Part shown: one piece after another, positions 1 to 7,321 of the stretch
How positions within the stretch are numbered: the stretch's first letter is position 1
Layout: every line of letters starts with the position of its first letter
Assembly: GCA_029882675.1 (NCBI GenBank)
Contig: JAOUKJ010000169.1
Span: 1 to 8,067, forward strand
Reading direction: 5' to 3'
Source of the DNA: Cyclobacteriaceae bacterium
GTDB lineage: Bacteria; Bacteroidota; Bacteroidia; Cytophagales; Cyclobacteriaceae
Length of the DNA stretch: 8,067 nt
Notes under the pieces: model-generated
What the model was told of the DNA's origin: nothing
What the model saw: the letters and a program-made list of their open reading frames with translations, nothing else
Database searches by the model: none
Program-made: the position numbers and the translations under genes

Positions 1-262
1 TTTTAGTATTTGGTGTTTCCGCTATTTTTGAAGCGGTATTTTTGTTTTCTGCGGTGGGTAGATCTTTTTTTCTTATACTTTTCGCCAGGCTGTCCAGTTT
101 AGAAATGTCGGAGGGATTGTTATTGTGTTCAAAAAAAAGATAGTCTTTTGTCAGGCTGTAACCTACAACGATTAATGTGGTGAGGGGTATCAGAAATAAG
201 AGTGCGTTGGTTTCTGTTTTAGAAAAGCCGAAGTAGTTTCGTATACGTTGTTTAAGATTCAT
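1..262 (-). CDS. Membrane-anchored protein, N-terminal fragment; possible helix-hairpin-helix (ComEA-like) protein
   Basis: An open frame runs from an ATG at 262-260 to the window edge, giving 87 residues without a stop; the rest lies outside. It begins MNLKQRIRNYFGFSKTETNA, followed by one hydrophobic segment at about residues 20-37 (ALLFLIPLTTLIVVGY). After that comes a polar, Lys/Asp/Asn-rich stretch (about residues 39-87) that looks like an extracytoplasmic linker. The combination of a short basic head, a YFGFS-type motif and one membrane helix resembles the start of Bacteroidota proteins that carry helix-hairpin-helix DNA-binding motifs further on. Those motifs are not in this window, so the family is an inference and the product may be a generic membrane protein. 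It is divergent from hemA, with its ATG about 105 nt from the hemA ATG. No TAnnTTTG box was found in its upstream region. Confidence 0.6.
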   Translation of the reverse strand, partial: MNLKQRIRNYFGFSKTETNALLFLIPLTTLIVVGYSLTKDYLFFEHNNNPSDISKLDSLAKSIRKKDLPTAENKNTASKIAETPNTK

Positions 263-341
263 TATACGTAAAAAAAATTAGTTAACCTTTTCACATGTAA
301 TAATTTTCACTTAAATTAAAAGCTTATTTTAAAGGTAGTGT

Positions 342-349
342 TATCTTTG
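342..349 (+). promoter_or_regulatory. Candidate -7 promoter box for hemA (TATCTTTG)
   Basis: The octamer TATCTTTG matches the Bacteroidota sigma factor -7 consensus TAnnTTTG exactly. It lies 17 nt upstream of the hemA ATG at 367, so transcription would start around 354-358 and the leader would be only about 10 nt. No clear TTTG -33 element is seen 19-21 nt upstream, which lowers confidence. If the box is real, the upstream in-frame GTG (352) and TTG (355) codons are at or before the transcript start and cannot be the translation start. Confidence 0.45.
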
Positions 350-366
350 CAGTGTTGAAAGTCATC

Positions 367-1632
367 ATGAATAATTTTAAAGCACTAAGTATTACATATA
401 AAGAAGCACCGATAGATGTGCGCGAAAAGGTGGCCCTCGATGAAGTGGCCTCCAGGAAATTCCTCAATTACATTTATGAAATATTGGGTGTGCATGAAGC
501 CTTAGTACTTTCGACATGCAATCGAACTGAAATATTTTATGTCTCAGATGATGAATTGTCAAAGGAGCTCATTAAAGGTTTCAGCGTGGTGCTTAACAGG
601 GACATTGAAGGCATCGAACCTTATTTCAAATTACATTCGAGCCACAAAAAAGCAGTTGTTCGTTTATTCCGGGTTTCAGTAGGCCTTGAGTCGCAGGTAG
701 TAGGCGATATGCAAATTACCAATCAGATAAAAAATGCATATCAATGGAGTTCTGATGAGGGACTGGCAGGTCCTTTTATGCACAGGATCATGCATACTAT
801 TTTTTATACCAACAAAAGGATTGTGCAGGAAACACCTTTTAGAGATGGTGCGGCATCACTTTCATACGTAGCAAAAGATCTGGTGGAAGATTTGGCCGAG
901 AACCTGACACACCCGGTTGTATTAGCTGTTGGAGTAGGGGAGATCGGAAGAGATTTTTGTAGTAACCTAAAGGGAACTGAACTGGATGTTTATGTGGCCA
1001 ACAGGACTTTTGATAAAGCTGAAAAAATCGCAAAGGAGTTTGGTTTTAACACAGTGCCTTTTGAAGATATCTCAGAGTTTATCTATAGTAAAGCTGATAT
1101 CGTAGTGTCTTCAGTAAGTGCCCCACACCCTATTATTAATGAAAACATCATTTCAAGTAGGGAATTAAGCCGGCATAAATATTTTATAGACCTTTCCGTG
1201 CCACGAAGTATAAGTCCTGGTCTGGCGGATTCGACTGGTGTCGTTTGTTATAGTATCGATGAGCTTAAAACTAAAGCCACCAAGACCATTGAGAAAAGGA
1301 TGGCTTCTATTGTAGATGTAGAACATATTGTCGCCGAAGCCATTGAAGAATTTGAAGACTGGGCGAAGTCAATGACAGTTTCTCCGACTATTAAAAAGCT
1401 CAAGCAGGCTCTGGAACAAATAAGAAAGGAAGAACTTGAACGCTATTTGAAAAATGCTACCCCAAGAGAAAGTCAGTTGGCAGAACAAGTTACCAAAAGC
1501 ATTGTTCAAAAGGTGTTAAAGCTTCCCGTTATCCAGCTAAAGGCGGCTTGTCAGCGGGGGGAAGAAGATGCTTTAATTGACGTGCTTAACAACCTCTTTA
1601 ACCTTGAAGCTGAGAAGACCCTTAATGAGTAG
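367..1632 (+). CDS. hemA: Glutamyl-tRNA reductase (HemA)
   Basis: The 421-residue product is a full-length glutamyl-tRNA reductase. It reduces glutamyl-tRNA(Glu) with NADPH to glutamate-1-semialdehyde, the first committed step of the C5 route to heme and other tetrapyrroles, in the cytoplasm. The catalytic domain carries the LSTCNRTE motif with nucleophile Cys51, followed by GLESQVVGDMQI (about 107-118). The NADPH-binding Rossmann domain has the GVGEIG glycine motif (about 189-194), and a helical dimerisation domain occupies about 310-415. The ATG at 367 is preferred because MNNFKALSITYKEAP matches the usual family start and a -7 box sits just upstream; in-frame GTG and TTG codons at 352 and 355 would add only 5 residues. 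Residue 99, in the motif usually written HLFRV, is Arg (CGT at 661) instead of the commonly conserved His. The gene stands alone, divergent from the gene at 1-262 and convergent with the PBP gene. Confidence 0.96.
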   Translation: MNNFKALSITYKEAPIDVREKVALDEVASRKFLNYIYEILGVHEALVLSTCNRTEIFYVSDDELSKELIKGFSVVLNRDIEGIEPYFKLHSSHKKAVVRLFRVSVGLESQVVGDMQITNQIKNAYQWSSDEGLAGPFMHRIMHTIFYTNKRIVQETPFRDGAASLSYVAKDLVEDLAENLTHPVVLAVGVGEIGRDFCSNLKGTELDVYVANRTFDKAEKIAKEFGFNTVPFEDISEFIYSKADIVVSSVSAPHPIINENIISSRELSRHKYFIDLSVPRSISPGLADSTGVVCYSIDELKTKATKTIEKRMASIVDVEHIVAEAIEEFEDWAKSMTVSPTIKKLKQALEQIRKEELERYLKNATPRESQLAEQVTKSIVQKVLKLPVIQLKAACQRGEEDALIDVLNNLFNLEAEKTLNE

Positions 1633-1637
1633 CAGTC

Positions 1638-3908
1638 CTAATCTTTTTTTCTGTTAAACAGGGAGCGAAATTTTTTCAGTATACCCTTATCCTCTTCTTG
1701 TTTATGCTCTTCATTAACATCTTCTACGCGTTCCGTTTTTCTGGATGCGCGTCTCGTTTTTCGATCAAGGAACCATTTGAAGATATTAAATTCGTATTCG
1801 AATGGGTCGCAGGACATTTTTTGACTTACATCTTCAGGTAGTTGTGGAAACCGGGTTGCAGTGATTAGGGAAAATTCGCTGTCTTTATTTAGTTTCTGGA
1901 AAAACTGTGCAAATATGGGAAGTGCTGTTGCAGCCCCCTGTCCATCACGTGTGCTCTTGAAATGAATTGCAGGATAAGTCCCTCCAACCCAGCTGCCGGC
2001 CACCAATTGTGGGGAAATACCCACAAACCAGCCATCCGCATTATTCTGTGTAGTGCCTGTTTTTCCTCCAATGTCGTTATAGACACGGTATTTACTTCGT
2101 AGGGATGTGGCTGTGCCCTGTTGAACAACATTTTGGAGAAAGTGACGTATGATCATGGCGGTTGTGTCGTTCATAATACGCACAGGGTCTGGCCTTTCTC
2201 GTTGATATATTACAGAATCCTTACGGTCTGTTATTTTCTCTATCAGGTTGAGGGGGATATGTGTTCCGTTATTTACAAAGGTGCAATAGGCCTGTACTAT
2301 TTCTAGCAGTGATAATGAGGGGGTGCCAAGGGCAATGGACGGAACTTCAGGTATTTCGCTTTCAATTCCGGCAGCCCTCAATAGCGAAATGAAATTTTCT
2401 ATTCCTGCTTCCTGAAGAACTTTAACGGCAACCGTATTTATCGATTCCGTCAATGCATCTTCCATAGTGACTTCCCCTTCGTAGGCATTATTCGCATTTC
2501 CGGGTGTCCACTGCTCTTCATCTACTTCATAAGAGCTTTGGGATAGATCATAAAATTTACAGGGTGAGATGTCCTGCTCAAGTGCCGTGGCATAGATGAA
2601 TGGCTTTAAGGTTGATCCAACCTGCCTTTTTGATTTTACGTGGTCATAGGGAAAGTTTTGATAATTGATTCCTCCCACCCACGCGAGAATATTACCGGTT
2701 GCGGGTTGACAAGCTAAAAATCCCGCTTGAAGAAAACCAAGTGCATGTTTTATGGAATCTATAGTGGAAATAAACATGGTGGTATCACCCTGCCAGGTGA
2801 ATAAACTCCTTCGATCCACTTCCAGGGGTGGTGACTTTACCTTGTTCAGTTCAAGGTCTAATATTGATTTTAAATTTGACCAAAATTCATGGGTTTGTTG
2901 TTGATTAAACTTTTCCTGAAGGAACTTCATTTTTTCTCTCACTGTTGCCTCGGCGATTTCCTGCAATGATTTATCCAGTGAAGTGTAAATCTTCAGGCCA
3001 TCCTTTTTCAGATGATAATTGATTTTGCCCTGGCGATTAATTGCTTCCAGAATAATGCTGGCCTGGGTTTCTACTTCATTAAGGACATACCCTGCAAATT
3101 GTTGTTTTTCGAAAGAGAGATGAGCGGGTGTTAGCGGGAGTGCGCAAAGGCTATCTGTGTATTGTGCAGGAAATAATTTTCTGTCTGCCAAATTACGCAA
3201 CAGATAATTACGGCGGTCAACTGATTTTTCCGGATTAAGAATGGGATTGTAGTAGGTCGTGGCTTTAAGCATTCCAACCAAAGTGACGGCTTCTGCAACA
3301 TTTAGGTTGGCTGATGATTTATTAAAAAAACGTTTAGAAGCAGACTCTACACCATAAATATCAAGCCCGAAGGAAACTGTGTTGAGGTACAAATTCAGGA
3401 TTTCATTTTTAGAATAAATATCTTCTATTCTTCTGGCAATGATCATTTCCCGGAATTTGTTGATCGGATAGTAAAAATACGTATATCTTTTACGGCCATA
3501 CAGGTTTTTTGCCAGCTGCTGGGTAATGGTGCTTCCGCCGCCAGATGACCTGTCCTGAAGAAGGATCGTTTTTATGACCACACGTAGCAGGCTCTTTGCA
3601 TCAATACCCTTATGTTGATAAAAACGTTGATCCTCCACAGCGACCAACGTAGAGACCAGCTCTTTGGAAATTTTGGAAATATGTACAGGCACCCGATCCT
3701 GAATGTAATAACGGCCTATCACGGCCCCTTTTCTATCAAAAACAGAAGACGCTGTCATGTGGGTAAGGCTGTTGAGTTCTTCCTTTGCCGGAAGTTGTCC
3801 GAAATACTCAAACCGAACGAGTAAAAATAAAGCTATTAAGAAAATCAGGGGAGCTATTACACCGATAACCGGTGTTAACAGGATATATTTTCTCACCTTT
3901 TTATTCAT
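1638..3908 (-). CDS. Bifunctional class A penicillin-binding protein (transglycosylase/transpeptidase, PBP1A-like)
   Basis: The 756-residue protein polymerises lipid II into glycan strands and cross-links the peptides at the outer face of the inner membrane. After a short basic head, one membrane helix spans about residues 10-31. The GT51 glycosyltransferase domain (about 45-245) has EDQRFYQHKGID with catalytic Glu92, GGGSTITQQLAKN (123-135), and KFRE with the second acidic residue Glu154. The transpeptidase domain (about 395-670) has SxxK at Ser432-Lys435 (STLK), SxN at Ser489-Asn491 (SIN) and KTG at 616-618, so both activities look intact. A Lys/Arg/Glu-rich tail covers about 711-756. The start is set at the ATG at 3908 (MNKKVRKYILL); an in-frame ATG at 3983 would add 25 residues, but it lies inside the upstream terminator hairpin. 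The stop is 5 nt from the hemA stop. No clear promoter was recognised in the short 3909-3962 leader. Confidence 0.94.
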   Translation of the reverse strand: MNKKVRKYILLTPVIGVIAPLIFLIALFLLVRFEYFGQLPAKEELNSLTHMTASSVFDRKGAVIGRYYIQDRVPVHISKISKELVSTLVAVEDQRFYQHKGIDAKSLLRVVIKTILLQDRSSGGGSTITQQLAKNLYGRKRYTYFYYPINKFREMIIARRIEDIYSKNEILNLYLNTVSFGLDIYGVESASKRFFNKSSANLNVAEAVTLVGMLKATTYYNPILNPEKSVDRRNYLLRNLADRKLFPAQYTDSLCALPLTPAHLSFEKQQFAGYVLNEVETQASIILEAINRQGKINYHLKKDGLKIYTSLDKSLQEIAEATVREKMKFLQEKFNQQQTHEFWSNLKSILDLELNKVKSPPLEVDRRSLFTWQGDTTMFISTIDSIKHALGFLQAGFLACQPATGNILAWVGGINYQNFPYDHVKSKRQVGSTLKPFIYATALEQDISPCKFYDLSQSSYEVDEEQWTPGNANNAYEGEVTMEDALTESINTVAVKVLQEAGIENFISLLRAAGIESEIPEVPSIALGTPSLSLLEIVQAYCTFVNNGTHIPLNLIEKITDRKDSVIYQRERPDPVRIMNDTTAMIIRHFLQNVVQQGTATSLRSKYRVYNDIGGKTGTTQNNADGWFVGISPQLVAGSWVGGTYPAIHFKSTRDGQGAATALPIFAQFFQKLNKDSEFSLITATRFPQLPEDVSQKMSCDPFEYEFNIFKWFLDRKTRRASRKTERVEDVNEEHKQEEDKGILKKFRSLFNRKKD

Positions 3909-3962
3909 AAATTCAAAGTTCAAATAATTTATTTTAATATTCAGGGGATGACGATAAAATGT

Positions 3963-4008
3963 ACATAAAAAAAGCCCGACCATATAATGACCGGGCTTTT
4001 TTTTATGT
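3963..4008 (-). terminator. Rho-independent terminator of the thrS-infC-rpmI-rplT operon
   Basis: Read on the minus strand, GCCCG-GTCAT, loop TAT, ATGGT-CGGGC forms a stem of about 10 bp with two G-U pairs, flanked by an A tract before it and seven T residues after it. It begins 15 nt after the rplT stop. The symmetrical A and T tracts mean it could also stop transcription on the plus strand. It separates the ribosomal operon from the PBP gene, whose start lies 55 nt further on in the same direction. Confidence 0.88.
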
Positions 4009-4023
4009 GATAATATATATGTC

Positions 4024-4371
4024 TTACTTTTTAATCTGTGCTACGATTTTGGCAAAGGCTTCCGGTTGATTAGTGGCAAGATCAGCAAGTACTTTGCGAT
4101 CCAAGTCTATGTTATGAGCTTTAAGTGCCCCGATAAATGTGGAGTATGACATTCCGTGGATGCGCGCAGCTGCATTAATACGTTGTATCCACAGTGCTCT
4201 GAATTCCCTTTTCTTAACCCTACGGTCACGGTAGGCATAAGTAAGGCCTTTTTCAACGGCATTTTTAGCAACCGTCCATACATTTTTTCTTCTGCCAAAG
4301 TACCCTTTGGCAAGTTTCATTGTTTTTTTTCTGCGGGCCTTAGAGGCTACGCTGTTTACTGATCTAGGCAT
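4024..4371 (-). CDS. rplT: Large ribosomal subunit protein bL20
   Basis: The 115-residue, strongly basic protein is full length for L20, which binds 23S rRNA early and is needed for assembly of the 50S subunit. It starts MPRSVNSVASKARRKKTMK and contains the family-typical KGYFGRRKNVWTVAKNAVEK and ALWIQRINAAARIHGMSY segments; the N-terminal third is the extended rRNA-binding arm and the C-terminal part is globular. It is the last gene of the thrS-infC-rpmI-rplT unit, 94 nt after rpmI and followed by a terminator. In several bacteria L20 represses this operon by binding its mRNA; the structured rpmI-rplT gap is a candidate site here. No clear Shine-Dalgarno sequence precedes the ATG, only an A-rich stretch. 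Confidence 0.98.
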   Translation of the reverse strand: MPRSVNSVASKARRKKTMKLAKGYFGRRKNVWTVAKNAVEKGLTYAYRDRRVKKREFRALWIQRINAAARIHGMSYSTFIGALKAHNIDLDRKVLADLATNQPEAFAKIVAQIKK

Positions 4372-4387
4372 TTTTTCATTTCGTTTT

Positions 4388-4479
4388 GGTCAGGGGCGGT
4401 AATTAAACACTTTTTAAAAGCCTACTGACCGGGTTTAACAAATAACCGTGTTGTAGTGATCTAAATTAGATCCACAACA
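4388..4479 (-). promoter_or_regulatory. Structured rpmI-rplT intergenic leader, candidate L20 autoregulatory site
   Basis: Two stems can form in the mRNA. Stem 1 (4449-4479) pairs TGTTGT with ACAACA and GATCTAA with TTAGATC, separated by a 1x3 internal loop, and contains the rpmI stop codon. Stem 2 (4388-4430) pairs GGTCAG with CTGACC plus GGC with GCC across an internal loop, and ends 17 nt before the rplT ATG. Neither stem is followed by a T tract, so they do not look like terminators. Control of rplT by L20 through mRNA structures here is known in other bacteria; assigning it here is an inference. Confidence 0.4.
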
Positions 4480-4660
4480 TTTTTTTAACATTCTTTAAGT
4501 CTGCTTTATCAACCAAACCCATTTTTGTCAGGTTTCTTTTTTGTTTGGTTTCTTTCTTGGTCAGGATGTGACTTTTATAAGCGTGTTTCATTTTAATTTT
4601 ACCACTTCCTGTCAGCTTAAAACGCTTTTTAGCTCCTGATTTTGTCTTAACTTTAGGCAT
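4466..4660 (-). CDS. rpmI: Large ribosomal subunit protein bL35
   Basis: The 64-residue, very basic protein matches L35 in length and sequence: MPKVKTKSGAKKRFKLTGSG at the start, followed by KHAYKSHILTKK and a C-terminal VKKMLW-type end. L35 is a small component of the 50S subunit, placed between infC (25 nt upstream) and rplT (94 nt downstream), the standard order. The start is the ATG at 4660, preceded by a purine-rich run (AAAGGAAAAGGAA, 4673-4661) that could act as a ribosome binding site and is stronger than those of its neighbours. The last codons and the stop fall in an inverted repeat (4449-4479). Confidence 0.97.
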   Translation of the reverse strand: MPKVKTKSGAKKRFKLTGSGKIKMKHAYKSHILTKKETKQKRNLTKMGLVDKADLKNVKKMLWI

Positions 4661-4685
4661 TTCCTTTTCCTTTATTTATGTTATG

Positions 4686-5246
4686 TTACTTTTTCGGGCT
4701 TGCTTTTGGTGCAATAAAGATTGACATTCTCTTGCCTTCCAATTTAGGCATTTGTTCTACCCTGCCATGCTCTTCAAGCATTTGAGCAAACCTCAATAAT
4801 AATATTTCTCCACGTTCCTTAAACACAATTGTACGCCCGGCAAAATGGACAAAGGCTTTTACTTTTGCGCCTTCTTCTAAAAACTTTATAGCATGTTTAA
4901 GCTTAAAGTTAAAGTCATGCTCTTCAGTATTCGGACCAAAACGTATTTCCTTAATTACTGTACGTTGCGCTTTGGCCTTTATTTCCTTTTGCTTTTTCTT
5001 TTGGTCGTACTTAAATTTAGAATAGTCCACCACCTTGCATACCGGTGGGTCAGCCTTAGGTGATATTTCAACTAAGTCCAAACTCAACGAACTTGCGATC
5101 GCTTTTGCCTGACTAATTGAGTATACGCCTACTTCAACGTTTTCCCCAACAACACGAACTTGCCTGGCGGTAATCCTATCATTTACTCGGTAAGGTTCTT
5201 CCTCTCTTACTCGGAAGTTCCTTTTTCTTGGTATTCTTTTAGCGAT
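4686..5246 (-). CDS. infC: Translation initiation factor IF-3, non-canonical ATC start
   Basis: IF3 binds the 30S subunit, prevents premature joining of 50S and checks initiator tRNA and start codon choice. The N-terminal domain (about residues 13-83) has EEPYRVNDRITARQVRVVGE and LDLVEISPKADPPVCKVVDY; a Lys/Gln-rich linker (YDQKKKQKEIKAKAQ) leads to the C-terminal domain with KEIRFGPNTEEHDF and FKERGEILLLRF, ending at about 178. A start at the TTG at 5087 would remove most of the N-terminal domain, so it is internal. The frame is open up to a stop at 5294-5292, but no ATG, GTG, TTG or CTG codon lies upstream of the TTG. The best starts are ATC at 5246 (186 residues, IAKRIPRKRNFRVREE) or ATA at 5234 (182 residues). 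Non-AUG starts in infC (AUU in E. coli) let IF3 repress its own synthesis. Gene identity is certain; the exact start is an inference. Confidence 0.93.
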   Translation of the reverse strand: MAKRIPRKRNFRVREEEPYRVNDRITARQVRVVGENVEVGVYSISQAKAIASSLSLDLVEISPKADPPVCKVVDYSKFKYDQKKKQKEIKAKAQRTVIKEIRFGPNTEEHDFNFKLKHAIKFLEEGAKVKAFVHFAGRTIVFKERGEILLLRFAQMLEEHGRVEQMPKLEGKRMSIFIAPKASPKK

Positions 5247-5281
5247 CTTTTCTAAAAAATTTAGGTTTGAAAAATGGTTTG

Positions 5282-5312
5282 CAAATATCGGTTATTATTT
5301 TGATATAATCAA
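5282..5312 (-). promoter_or_regulatory. Candidate internal promoter upstream of infC (-33 TTTG-like, -7 GATATTTG)
   Basis: On the minus strand, GATATTTG (5289-5282) matches 5 of 6 fixed positions of TAnnTTTG, and TTG of a TTTTTG run (5312-5310) lies 20 nt upstream, the spacing expected for Bacteroidota -33/-7 promoters. The predicted transcript would start near 5276 and leave about 30 nt before the ATC start of infC. This would let infC-rpmI-rplT be transcribed separately from thrS. AT-rich sequence makes chance matches common. Confidence 0.4.
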
Positions 5313-5314
5313 AA
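5298..5314. repeat. 17-bp palindrome in the thrS-infC gap
   Basis: TTTTGAT-ATA-ATCAAAA is a perfect inverted repeat with 7-bp arms and a 3-nt centre, 44 nt after the thrS coding end. It covers the candidate -33 element and the start of the spacer, so it could be an operator. As RNA it would be a weak AT-rich hairpin without a T tract after it, so a terminator role is unlikely. Confidence 0.5.
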
Positions 5315-5342
5315 ACCCTTATATTTAAAATTTTATTAAATG

Positions 5343-7283
5343 TCATGGATTGCCCGTTTCATCAATAATTATTTGACTAAACAAGGACTTAAAATCTGCT
5401 ATTAATTGAGATCCCAGATCACCCTGACCCTGACGCCTAACGGATACTTTCCCTTCGGCTTCTTCTTTTTCACCAACGATAAGCATAAAGGGAACTTTTT
5501 TCAATTCGGCATCCCGAATTTTTCTTCCAATTTTTTCATCCCGGTGATCAATAAAACCTCTTATATCACTCATATTGAGTTCATCATATACTTTTTGAGC
5601 ATATTCAGCATATTTTTCAGAGATGGGCAATACAGCGATTTGATCGGGAGAAAGCCATAAAGGGAACTTACCGCTACAATGTTCAATAAGTACAGCGACA
5701 AAACGCTCAATGCTACCAAAAGGCGCACGGTGGATCATGACTGGGCGGTGCATTTTATTATCAGCGCCTTTATACTCAAGTTCAAAGCGCTCTGGTAAGT
5801 TATAATCGACCTGAATGGTACCTAGTTGCCATTTTCTGCCGAGTGCATCTTTTACCATGAAATCCAGTTTGGGGCCATAAAAGGCGGCCTCACCTAATTC
5901 GGTGACGGTCACAAGTCCTTTTTCTTCGGCGGCTTCCTGAATTTCCCTTTCCGCTTTTTCCCATAATTCATCTTCACCGATATACTTCTCCTTGTTTTCG
6001 GGATTACGCAGTGATATTTGCGCTATATAATCGGTAAAACCCAGTGCCCTAAATACATAAAGCACCAGATCAATTACTTTTATAAATTCTTCTTTCACCT
6101 GATCAGGCCGGCAAAAGATATGAGCATCGTCTTGTGTAAATCCTCTTACCCTTGTCAGACCATGAAGTTCACCATGTTGTTCGTACCGATATACGGTGCC
6201 AAATTCAGCCAAACGGATTGGTAAATCTTTGTATGAACGGGGCTTTACTTTATATATTTCACAATGGTGAGGACAGTTCATTGGCTTGAGGAGAAATTCC
6301 TCGCCTTCCTGTGGTGTATTGATGGGCTGGAAGGAATCTTCGCCGTATTTGTCATAATGCCCGGAGGTGACATAAAGCTCTTTTCGGCCAATATGTGGTG
6401 TTACTACGGCGTCATAGCCTGCCTTTGTTTGTGCGTTGCGCATAAACTTTTCCAGGCGTTCTCGCAAAATAGTACCTTTAGGAAGCCAAAGGGGAAGGCC
6501 CATGCCTACTTTTTCTGAAAAAGCAAAAAGTTCAAGCTCCTTACCTAATTTCCTGTGGTCACGCTTTTTGGCTTCTTCAAGCCTTTCCAGATGTTCATTA
6601 AGTTCTTTTTGTTTGGGGAAGGTAACTCCATAAATACGAGTCAGCATTTTGTTTTTCTCATCTCCCCTCCAATATGCACCTGCTACATTTAAAAGCTTTA
6701 CGGCTTTTATCCGACCAGTGTCAGGAATATGTGGGCCCCTGCACAGGTCAGTGAAATTTCCCTGGGTATAAAAGGTAATGGTGCCATCAGCGAGGTCTTC
6801 AAGCAGCTCCAGTTTATATTCATCGCCTTTCTCCCGAAAGTAATCAATAGCTTCGGCCTTTGATACGGATTTTCTGATGAACTGGTTTTTTTGTCTGGCC
6901 AGTTCCATCATTTTAGTTTCCACCTTAATTAAATCTTCTTCGCCAAAAGTCTCTTCTCCCAGATCGATGTCATAGTAGAACCCGTTTTCAATGGGTGGGC
7001 CTATACCGAATTTTACGTTGGGGTATATTGCTTCCAGGGCCTCTGCCATAAGGTGTGCTGAAGAGTGCCAGAAGGCAGATTTTCCATCGTCATCATTCCA
7101 TGTAAGCAAAGTGACACTAGCGTCTTCCCTGATCTCCCGATCAATTTCCCATATTTCTTGGTTGACTTTAGCAGCCAGTATATTTCGTGCCAGACCCTCA
7201 CTTATGCTCAGGGCTATTTGATGTGCGGTTACCCCTTTTTTAAAGGCTTTTATTGTACCATCAGGCAGGGTGATATTTACCAT
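5343..7283 (-). CDS. thrS: Threonine--tRNA ligase (ThrRS)
   Basis: The 646-residue protein is a full-length class II aminoacyl-tRNA synthetase that charges tRNA(Thr). It has an N-terminal TGS domain (about 1-62, MVNITLPDGTIKAF), then the editing domain that removes mischarged serine, with HxxxH at His73/His77 and Cys181/His185 (CRGPH). The catalytic core (about 245-540) has the zinc ligands Cys337 (NCPHH), His388 (DDAHIF) and His518 (MIHRA), plus class II motif 3 (GSIER). The anticodon-binding domain runs from about 545 to 635 (LSPDQIAVLPI, IDHRDEKIGRKIRDAE). All expected catalytic and editing residues are present. The ATG at 7283 gives the normal family N-terminus. It is the first gene of the thrS-infC-rpmI-rplT unit; the gap to infC is 96 nt. 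The leader appears short, with no room for a T-box type element. Confidence 0.98.
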   Translation of the reverse strand: MVNITLPDGTIKAFKKGVTAHQIALSISEGLARNILAAKVNQEIWEIDREIREDASVTLLTWNDDDGKSAFWHSSAHLMAEALEAIYPNVKFGIGPPIENGFYYDIDLGEETFGEEDLIKVETKMMELARQKNQFIRKSVSKAEAIDYFREKGDEYKLELLEDLADGTITFYTQGNFTDLCRGPHIPDTGRIKAVKLLNVAGAYWRGDEKNKMLTRIYGVTFPKQKELNEHLERLEEAKKRDHRKLGKELELFAFSEKVGMGLPLWLPKGTILRERLEKFMRNAQTKAGYDAVVTPHIGRKELYVTSGHYDKYGEDSFQPINTPQEGEEFLLKPMNCPHHCEIYKVKPRSYKDLPIRLAEFGTVYRYEQHGELHGLTRVRGFTQDDAHIFCRPDQVKEEFIKVIDLVLYVFRALGFTDYIAQISLRNPENKEKYIGEDELWEKAEREIQEAAEEKGLVTVTELGEAAFYGPKLDFMVKDALGRKWQLGTIQVDYNLPERFELEYKGADNKMHRPVMIHRAPFGSIERFVAVLIEHCSGKFPLWLSPDQIAVLPISEKYAEYAQKVYDELNMSDIRGFIDHRDEKIGRKIRDAELKKVPFMLIVGEKEEAEGKVSVRRQGQGDLGSQLIADFKSLFSQIIIDETGNP

Positions 7284-7321
7284 TTTTCAAACAGTTGTTC
7301 TTAGTTATTTTTTAAGGAGTG

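Noticed and set aside
4686..5087. infC starting at the TTG at 5087 (133 residues).
   Set aside because: This would delete most of the IF3 N-terminal domain, whose conserved sequence is clearly encoded upstream in the same frame.
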